Assembly: GCA_017644005.1 (NCBI GenBank)
Contig: JAEPMJ010000005.1
Coordinates: forward strand, 186,001 to 250,000
Source of the DNA: Rhizobiaceae bacterium
Lineage (GTDB): Bacteria; Pseudomonadota; Alphaproteobacteria; Rhizobiales; Rhizobiaceae
Direction of reading: 5' to 3'
Length of the DNA stretch: 64,000 bases
A program made the position numbers and the translations under genes. Below, piece by piece: positions 58,441 through 64,000 of the stretch; the stretch's first letter is position 1, and every line of letters starts with the position of its first letter. The notes under the pieces are model-generated. The model saw only the letters and a list, made by a program, of their open reading frames with translations. It did no database searches and was not told the origin of the DNA.

Positions 58441-59442
58441 TCATTTGACAGTAAATCCGCAAGCAAAGGGATCACGGTCGTCGATGAAAATCGTGTTCAA
58501 CCCGGTCATGCGCGCCCATCCGGAGATGGAGGGGATGATTGCGTTCGTGCCGGCGACCTTCGCAAGCCCTTCTATTTCGCCCCTGAACTGCGAGCCGATG
58601 ATGGATTCGTGCGTGAAGGAGGCCCCAACTTTCAGCCGGCCCTTGGCGTGAAGCTGTGCCATGCGCGCCGAGGTGCCGGTTCCGCACGGCGAACGGTCGA
58701 TGGCTTTTTCGCCGTAAAAGACGGCGTTGCGCGCGTCGGCCCCTTCGGTTTTCGGAGCGCCGGTCCACAGAATATGCGAGACGCCTTTGATTGCGGGGTT
58801 TTCCGGATGCGCGATCGCATAGGCCTCGTTGAGCCGCTGACGCATGACAGGGCTCCAGGCGATCAACTCGGCCGCCGTGTGGTCGGCCATGTCGCGGAAA
58901 TTTTCCTGGCTTTCGACGATGGCGTAGAAATTGCCGCCATAGGCGACATCCACCTTGAGCGGGCCGAGATCGGGACAGTCGACGTCAAGGCCCTCGGAGT
59001 GCAGGAAGGAGGGGACGTTGGTCAGCGTCACCTCTTCGACGTATTCGCCCTCCTGCCGGTAGCGCGCGAGCACCATTCCGGCCGGTGTTTCGAGCCGCAG
59101 CACTCCGGGCTCGCGCGGCGGCACCAGACCATGCTCAACGGCGAAGGTGACGGTGCCGATGGTCCCGTGCCCGCACATGGGCAGGCAGCCGGATGTTTCG
59201 ATGAACAGGATCGCGATGTCGCAATCCTCTCGCGTCGGCGGGTAGAGGATCGAGCCCGACATGACGTCGTGGCCTCGCGGCTCGAACATAAGACCGGTTC
59301 TAATCCAGTCGAACTCCTTCAGGAAATGGGCACGGCGTTCCATCATCGTCGCGCCGTCGAGCAGCGGGCCGCCGCCCGCGACAAGACGAACCGGATTTCC
59401 GCAAGTGTGGCCGTCGATGCAGAAGAAGGAGTGACGTGCCAT
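58441..59442 (-). CDS. 4-hydroxyproline 2-epimerase
   Basis: A 333-residue proline racemase family enzyme turning trans-4-hydroxy-L-proline into cis-4-hydroxy-D-proline without a cofactor. Two catalytic cysteines are present, in PMCGHGTIG and SPCGTGTSA, which separates epimerases from the Cys/Thr dehydratase members. Starts SFFCIDGHTCGNPVRLV. ATG 59442 follows GAGGGG; the frame is open upstream but overlaps the oxidase gene. Last gene of the operon, 8 bp after the oxidase. Confidence 0.9.
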   Translation of the reverse strand: MARHSFFCIDGHTCGNPVRLVAGGGPLLDGATMMERRAHFLKEFDWIRTGLMFEPRGHDVMSGSILYPPTREDCDIAILFIETSGCLPMCGHGTIGTVTFAVEHGLVPPREPGVLRLETPAGMVLARYRQEGEYVEEVTLTNVPSFLHSEGLDVDCPDLGPLKVDVAYGGNFYAIVESQENFRDMADHTAAELIAWSPVMRQRLNEAYAIAHPENPAIKGVSHILWTGAPKTEGADARNAVFYGEKAIDRSPCGTGTSARMAQLHAKGRLKVGASFTHESIIGSQFRGEIEGLAKVAGTNAIIPSISGWARMTGLNTIFIDDRDPFACGFTVK

Positions 59443-59450
59443 CTTACCCC

Positions 59451-60710
59451 TCAAAACCGGCTGGCGGAAAAGGGTGCCAGCGGTACCGGCGGCTTCTGCC
59501 CCAGAACCAGGTCGCAAATCAAGCGTCCGGTCGCTGCAGCCTGGGTCAGGCCGAGGTGACCGTGGCCAAAAGCATACCAGATGCCGGGTTTGGACGACGC
59601 ATCGATTACCGGCAGTGAGTCGGGCAGCGATGGGCGATGGCCCATCCATTCCCTGCCGCCGTCGGTTTTCAGCCCGGGCAGAAAGTCCGCGGCCTTGCGC
59701 AGCATCGCCTTCGAGCGGGCAAAGTTGGGCGGACGCTCCAGCCCGCCGAACTCGACGGCACCCCCCACCCTGATGCCTGTGGCAAGCGGCGAGACAACGA
59801 AACCGTGCGCGGGGAACGAGATCTGGCGGCGCAGATCGAACGCATCGGGCGGAAGCGTGGTGTTATAGCCGCGCTCCGCCTCCAGCGGGATCTGGTCGCC
59901 CAGCATGGCTGCCAGCCTGTGCGACCAGGCGCCGGCCGCGATGACGAGCCCGGACGCGATATGTTCGGCGCCACTTTCGAGCCGCAGGCGCTGTTGTCCG
60001 TTCTCATGGGCAACGGCAACGACCCGGTCCTGCATCCACTGGGCGCCCTGGCTCTCCGCGTGGCGCCAGATAGCGCGCCCAAGTTCGGCCGGATCCGCAA
60101 CATTGTTCCATCCCGGAACAAAGACGGCGCGCACGAAGCGCGATGAAAGCCCCGGCTGATACTGAGCGATTTCCTCTCCGGCGAGATGGTGGATTTCGAT
60201 GCCGGCGCGTTCGCGCTCCTGCCAGCCGGACCGGGATGCTTCGTGTTCGGCCGCACTTTCGTAGAGCTCAAGGCAGCCATCCTCGCGCAGCATATGCCGA
60301 GTTCCGGAGGCGTGCATCAGGTCCATCCATTCGGCACGCGCGAGGTTCATCATCGCGGTCTGCGCGGAGACAGCCTGGTTGAACTCTGCCGCGCTGCCGG
60401 CGCGCCAGAAGCGGTAAAGCCATCCCGCCAGAGACGGAAGGTATGTTGGCGGTATCGCGAGCGGTCCGAGCGGGTCGAGCAACCAGCGCGGCACCTTTGC
60501 GATCATGCCCTTGTGTGCAAGCGGAAGAACTTCCGAAAAAGCCAATGCCGCGGCGTTGCCGGAGCTTGTTTCGGCGCAAATGCCGGTACGGTCGATGACC
60601 GTTACCCTGACGCCTGCCTCGGCAAGGCGCGCCGCAATGCAGATGCCGACAATGCCGGCACCGATGATTGTGATGTCTCTTGCCGCCGAGGCCTCAGCCA
60701 TACGCACCAT
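59451..60710 (-). CDS. FAD-dependent D-amino acid (D-hydroxyproline) oxidase/dehydrogenase
   Basis: A 419-residue DAO-family flavoprotein. FAD motif ITIIGAGIVGICIAARLAEA near the start and the C-terminal GIWYAFGHGHLGLTQAAATG. In this operon it should oxidise cis-4-hydroxy-D-proline to pyrroline-4-hydroxy-2-carboxylate. It is DadA-like, so a dehydrogenase using the respiratory chain is likelier than an oxidase. Between the epimerase and the DapA-like gene. Confidence 0.88.
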   Translation of the reverse strand: MVRMAEASAARDITIIGAGIVGICIAARLAEAGVRVTVIDRTGICAETSSGNAAALAFSEVLPLAHKGMIAKVPRWLLDPLGPLAIPPTYLPSLAGWLYRFWRAGSAAEFNQAVSAQTAMMNLARAEWMDLMHASGTRHMLREDGCLELYESAAEHEASRSGWQERERAGIEIHHLAGEEIAQYQPGLSSRFVRAVFVPGWNNVADPAELGRAIWRHAESQGAQWMQDRVVAVAHENGQQRLRLESGAEHIASGLVIAAGAWSHRLAAMLGDQIPLEAERGYNTTLPPDAFDLRRQISFPAHGFVVSPLATGIRVGGAVEFGGLERPPNFARSKAMLRKAADFLPGLKTDGGREWMGHRPSLPDSLPVIDASSKPGIWYAFGHGHLGLTQAAATGRLICDLVLGQKPPVPLAPFSASRF

Positions 60711-60733
60711 CGCGGGTCAGGTCGCTCATGCTC

Positions 60734-61627
60734 CTACAGGGTCGGCAATTCCGGCCGGTTTGCCATAGCGTCGCGAATCGTTTTCTCCGCTGCCTTTCTC
60801 CGTTCGCCCTCCAGCGGCATGCGTGGCATGCGCACCCGGTCGTTCGAGTCGAGGGCCAGAATTTCGGCCAGCTTGATATTCTGGACAAGATATGTCGAAA
60901 CGTCGAGATCGAGGAGCGGGCGGAACCAGCGGTAGATTGCCAGCGCCTCGGCATTGCGTCCGGCCTGGATGAGCTTAGAAATCGCCACGGTTTCCGCCGG
61001 GAAGGCGCAGACCAGGCCGGCGACCCATCCGACAGCGCCAACGGACAGCGCCTCATAGGCGAGATTGTCGACGCCCGTCAGCACGCTGAAGCGATCGCCG
61101 AACGCATTGATGATCTCCGTGGTGCGGCGGATGTCGTCGCAGGATTCCTTCACAGCGACAAAAAGCGGATCGTCCGCCAACTCCGCCATCACATCCACTG
61201 TGACGTCGACACGGTATGCCACGCGGTTGGAATAGATCATGACCGGCAGTCCGCCAGCCGCTGCCACGGCCTTGAGCGTCGCAACCGTCTCCTTGGGATT
61301 GGTGTGGTAGATCGGGCTGGGCACAACCATGAGACCGTCAGCCCCGGCCTTGGCCGCCCTTTTTGCGAGCTCCGCGCCGTCGCGGGTGGCGGCTTCGTTA
61401 ACTGTCAGAAGCACGGGCTTGCCGCTTGCCGCATTGCGTGCGCTCTGCAGCACCCCGAGCTTTTCCTCCGTGGACAACATCGGCCCTTCGCCGAGCGAAC
61501 CGCAGACTATGAGCCCATCGCAGCCGGCATCCATCATCAGCCCGAAGCAGCGTTCCATCTCAGTGTGGTCGAGCCGGTCGTCAGCGGTGAATTTGGTCGT
61601 GACAGCCGGGAGAACGCCGGTCCACAT
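60734..61627 (-). CDS. DapA-like pyrroline-4-hydroxy-2-carboxylate deaminase
   Basis: A 297-residue class I aldolase-fold lyase. Family marks: GLIVCGSLGEGPMLSTEEK, the Tyr in VMIYSNRVAY and the Schiff-base Lys in FVAVKESCDD. In this context it should deaminate the cyclic imine to alpha-ketoglutarate semialdehyde; true DapA genes lie elsewhere. I chose ATG 61627 because GGAGG is 5 nt upstream; an ATG 4 codons earlier overlaps that site. First gene of the operon. No alpha-ketoglutarate semialdehyde dehydrogenase is in the window. Confidence 0.85.
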   Translation of the reverse strand: MWTGVLPAVTTKFTADDRLDHTEMERCFGLMMDAGCDGLIVCGSLGEGPMLSTEEKLGVLQSARNAASGKPVLLTVNEAATRDGAELAKRAAKAGADGLMVVPSPIYHTNPKETVATLKAVAAAGGLPVMIYSNRVAYRVDVTVDVMAELADDPLFVAVKESCDDIRRTTEIINAFGDRFSVLTGVDNLAYEALSVGAVGWVAGLVCAFPAETVAISKLIQAGRNAEALAIYRWFRPLLDLDVSTYLVQNIKLAEILALDSNDRVRMPRMPLEGERRKAAEKTIRDAMANRPELPTL

Positions 61628-61650
61628 ATGTGCCTCCATAATTGATATGC

Positions 61651-61705
61651 ATCTGATATATCAATCAGCAGCGATCTTTGTCAACGAGATTCCGATCTGA
61701 TATAT
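61651..61705. promoter_or_regulatory. Candidate GntR operators
   Basis: ATCTGATATAT occurs twice (61651-61661 and 61695-61705), 44 bp apart, in the AT-rich gap between the operon and its regulator. The first is part of the palindrome TGATATATCA (61654-61663). Confidence 0.6.
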
Positions 61706-61728
61706 TTGTTGTACATCAGGAGCGGTGA

Positions 61729-62394
61729 ATGAACACAGAAGCAGTTGCGGTGCCTGCGCGCGAGGAGCCGGCGTCAGCTCGCGCATACAGGGCACTGGAG
61801 CGCATGATTGTCACTCTCGAGCTGCCGCCAGGCTCCGTGGCGACAGAAGGTTCGCTGATTGCACGGCTGGGCCTCGGGCGTACGCCGGTGCGCGAGGCAA
61901 TTCAGCGGCTGGCCTGGGAGGGCCTTCTCGATGTCCGGCCGCGCGCAGGGCTGGCCGTCGCGCCACTGCATGCCAGCGACTGGGTGAAGGTGGTGGACGC
62001 AAGGCGCGGCGCCGAGCTGGTACTGGCACGGTCGGCTGCGCGTTTTGTCACGCTCGAGGCGGCGAGGCACTTCCGGGACGCGGCACTGATGATGCAGAAA
62101 GCGGTCATAACCGGCAATGTGATCGCCTTTCTCGAAGCCGATAAATCGCTCGACAACGCAATGGCCAAAGCTGCGGAGAATGCGTTCGCAGCGCGGCTGG
62201 CGGCGCCGCTTCAAACGCATAGTAGGCGGTTCTGGTTCCGGTACCAGGCCGATACCGGTCTCGCGGAGGCTGCCAACGGCCATCTTGCGGTCATCAAGTC
62301 GGTCACCGAGGGCGATTGCGACGGTGCCGAGGAAGCGATGGCGCAACTGATGGATCTGCTGCGGGCAAATGCCCTGTCGGCAGAACGCGGCTGA
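61729..62394 (+). CDS. GntR/FCD family transcriptional regulator
   Basis: A 221-residue regulator. N-terminal winged helix (about 15-80: RAYRALERMIVTLELPPGS, GLGRTPVREAIQRL, GLLDVRPRAGLAV) and a helical FCD effector domain. Divergent from the hydroxyproline operon with TGATATATCA operators between them, so it very likely represses it in the absence of hydroxyproline or an intermediate. Confidence 0.9.
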   Translation: MNTEAVAVPAREEPASARAYRALERMIVTLELPPGSVATEGSLIARLGLGRTPVREAIQRLAWEGLLDVRPRAGLAVAPLHASDWVKVVDARRGAELVLARSAARFVTLEAARHFRDAALMMQKAVITGNVIAFLEADKSLDNAMAKAAENAFAARLAAPLQTHSRRFWFRYQADTGLAEAANGHLAVIKSVTEGDCDGAEEAMAQLMDLLRANALSAERG

Positions 62395-62430
62395 GCGCTG
62401 ATCCGACCTGGCGTCACCGGAACCTGCCCG

Positions 62431-62772
62431 TCAGTTGCGATCGGCAGTATCCTGCGCGTCGGCGCCTGACGGCGGTGGCGTCAGCGATGTCCACGAATGC
62501 CCAGCCGCGACGATGCAGCTAACGCCAATCGCACTGGTAACCAGCGCGGTCCAGTTTCCGGATTCCGAAGCATGGATTTCAAGCACATGGCTGTTGCCGA
62601 CGACACCGTAGGACACCGGCTGCTCGGCATGGGTTGCTTCGAGCCAGGCCAATACGTCGGGGCGAGGCCCGCAAGCCGCGGGCTGGGCAGATACCGCCGT
62701 CACTTGGGGAATCAGGAGCAATACGGCGCCAAACAATGCGCCCGAATTGCGAAGCGTTTTAGTGCGTAACAT
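62431..62772 (-). CDS. Small secreted protein of unknown function
   Basis: A 113-residue protein. Signal peptide about 29 residues (LFGAVLLLIPQVTAVSAQP) followed by a short domain with two Cys (AACGPRP and VSCIVAAG), possibly disulphide-bonded. ATG 62772 has an ideal AAGGAGGT 6 nt upstream; the frame extends upstream but without a signal. Ends in a Pro/Asp-rich tail. It converges with the GntR gene. No family recognised. Confidence 0.7.
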   Translation of the reverse strand: MLRTKTLRNSGALFGAVLLLIPQVTAVSAQPAACGPRPDVLAWLEATHAEQPVSYGVVGNSHVLEIHASESGNWTALVTSAIGVSCIVAAGHSWTSLTPPPSGADAQDTADRN

Positions 62773-63023
62773 GGCGCACCTCCTTTCCCGTCCGTTCCGA
62801 CGAAGGAGATACGCGTTGGCGTTCAGTCCGCCGGAACAAAACAGGCCGGTTCCGACGTCATCATCGCGCCGTTCCTTTCCGTTCCGGTCTGTCCAATCGG
62901 AGGTCGCAACGTGCGAACTCCCTGTAATTCTGAATGTGGTGCGCAGGTGTGCGCGGGGCAAGAGGCGCTGGCCAGCCGTGAGTTCAATCGCGATCACATT
63001 CTGAATAGCGCCGCGTGGTACGC

Positions 63024-63058
63024 AGAAGAAAGGCCGGCAATGGACCGGCCTTTCTTCT
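63024..63058 (-). terminator. Terminator of mmsA
   Basis: A perfect 14-bp stem (AGAAGAAAGGCCGG / CCGGCCTTTCTTCT), 7-nt loop, 16 bp past the mmsA stop. The T-rich end is on the minus strand. Confidence 0.75.
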
Positions 63059-63074
63059 ATAATTTTGCCCGTGG

Positions 63075-64000
63075 CTAGTTCATCGTCGGGATGACGAACT
63101 CGGCGCCGTCCTTGATGCCCGACGGCCAGCGCGAGGTGATCGTCTTCGTCTTGGTGTAGAAGCGGAACGCGTCTGCGCCATGCTGGTTGAGATCGCCGAA
63201 GTGCGAACCTTTCCAGCCGCCAAAGGTGTAGTATGCGATCGGCACCGGAATTGGCACGTTGACGCCGACCATGCCGACATCGACGCGTGCTGCAAAGTCG
63301 CGGGCCGCATCACCGTCGCGGGTGAATATCGCGACGCCATTGCCGTATTCGTGCTCGTTGGGGAGGCGGATGGCCTCCTCGTAATTGGCGGCACGCACGA
63401 CCGACAGAACCGGGCCGAAAATCTCTTCCTTGTAGATACGCATGTCCGGCTTTACCTCGTCGAACAGGCAGCCGCCCATGTAATAGCCGTTTTCGTAGCC
63501 CTGCATGGAGAAGTCGCGACCGTCGACCACAAGCTTTGCGCCTTCCTTGACGCCAAGATCGACATAACCCTTAACCCGCTGAAGTGCTTCGGCGGTAACG
63601 AGCGGGCCGAAATCGGCACCGGCATCCGTCGACGGGCCGACCTTCAGGCTTTCAACCCGCGGGATAAGCTTCTCGACCAGGCGATCGGCCGTTTCCCTGC
63701 CGACCGGCACCGCCACCGATACCGCCATGCAGCGCTCGCCGGCGGAGCCGTAACCAGCACCGATCAGGGCATCGACCGTCTGGTCCATGTCGGCGTCGGG
63801 CATGATGATCATGTGGTTCTTGGCACCGCCGAAACACTGGGCGCGCTTGCCGTTGGCGGTGGCGCGGGAATAGATGTACTGCGCGATCGGCGTGGAGCCG
63901 ACAAAACCCACGGCCTTGATGTCGGGATCATCAAGAATTGCGTCCACCGATTCCTTATCGCCATTGACGACGTTGAGCACACCGGCCGGCAGGCCCGCTT
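63075..64000 (-). CDS. mmsA: Methylmalonate-semialdehyde dehydrogenase (CoA-acylating), partial
   Basis: C-terminal 308 residues of a protein usually about 498 long; the start lies beyond the window. Aldehyde dehydrogenase fold with [30 protein letters not shown], the catalytic Cys in [15 protein letters not shown] and the MMSDH-type end [20 protein letters not shown]. It converts methylmalonate semialdehyde to propionyl-CoA in valine and inositol breakdown. The match is to the CoA-acylating type, so it is unlikely to be the missing hydroxyproline-pathway dehydrogenase. Confidence 0.92.
   Translation of the reverse strand, partial: AGLPAGVLNVVNGDKESVDAILDDPDIKAVGFVGSTPIAQYIYSRATANGKRAQCFGGAKNHMIIMPDADMDQTVDALIGAGYGSAGERCMAVSVAVPVGRETADRLVEKLIPRVESLKVGPSTDAGADFGPLVTAEALQRVKGYVDLGVKEGAKLVVDGRDFSMQGYENGYYMGGCLFDEVKPDMRIYKEEIFGPVLSVVRAANYEEAIRLPNEHEYGNGVAIFTRDGDAARDFAARVDVGMVGVNVPIPVPIAYYTFGGWKGSHFGDLNQHGADAFRFYTKTKTITSRWPSGIKDGAEFVIPTMN

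Noticed and set aside
63075-64000. mmsA as the final dehydrogenase of the hydroxyproline operon
   Set aside because: Sequence fits the CoA-acylating methylmalonate-semialdehyde type, and it is separated from the operon by the GntR and small secreted protein genes.

Overview
The window is high-GC alphaproteobacterial chromosome. Gene content and order point to the Hyphomicrobiales, most likely a Phyllobacteriaceae (Mesorhizobium/Nitratireductor-like) organism: a tkt-gap-pgk-class I aldolase glycolytic cluster beside DUF4164-zapA, a RpoH-type sigma factor, a CarD regulator, a 60-residue L32, a biotin pyruvate carboxylase of the 1153-residue type, PHB genes and a LivG with a histone-like tail. 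It reads as housekeeping and metabolic core. I see no transposase, integrase, phage gene, CRISPR array, tRNA or rRNA.

Layout. 1-10 kb: 3' part of a propionyl-CoA synthetase gene, a tiny membrane protein, an SGNH hydrolase, then aldolase, pgk, a K+/H+ antiporter, gap and tkt on the minus strand. 10-20 kb: DUF4164-zapA, a GNAT enzyme with a possible ribbon-helix-helix remnant upstream, an ABC-F ATPase, thiamine pyrophosphokinase, a TPP riboswitch driving thiBPQ, an M48 lipoprotein protease and rpoH. 20-32 kb: ispG, a hybrid histidine kinase with a consensus CtrA box, ispA/mtgA, rpmF, a gamma-glutamyltransferase, and phaR facing phaAB. 32-44 kb: a 650-bp intergenic region crowded with GANTC and TTAA sites, a Suv3-like helicase, an S4 protein, fdxA, carD, 3-hydroxybutyrate dehydrogenase, a patatin and an RND pump. 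44-52 kb: an NAD-binding/LysR divergent pair, an MFS transporter, an SH3 protein and pyruvate carboxylase. 52-64 kb: a six-gene liv (branched-chain amino acid) locus, a 4-hydroxyproline degradation operon with a GntR regulator, a small secreted protein, and the 3' part of mmsA.

How it works together. The strongest cross-locus pattern is carbon storage. A TGC(T)GCAGTGCAA motif lies upstream of bdhA and pyc (both about 50 bp from the start codon), and a shorter version lies between phaR and phaA, suggesting a local PhaR regulon joining PHB synthesis, PHB use and anaplerosis. An FNR/FixK-type box also precedes phaA, and a second lies in the prpE intergenic region. No wholly new system is obvious. 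The most unusual items are the LivG ATPase fused to an H1-like linker and helix-hairpin-helix domain, the GANTC/TTAA-rich region at 32.1-32.6 kb with its 52-nt imperfect repeat, and the palindrome/RHH-like/GNAT arrangement at 11.4 kb.
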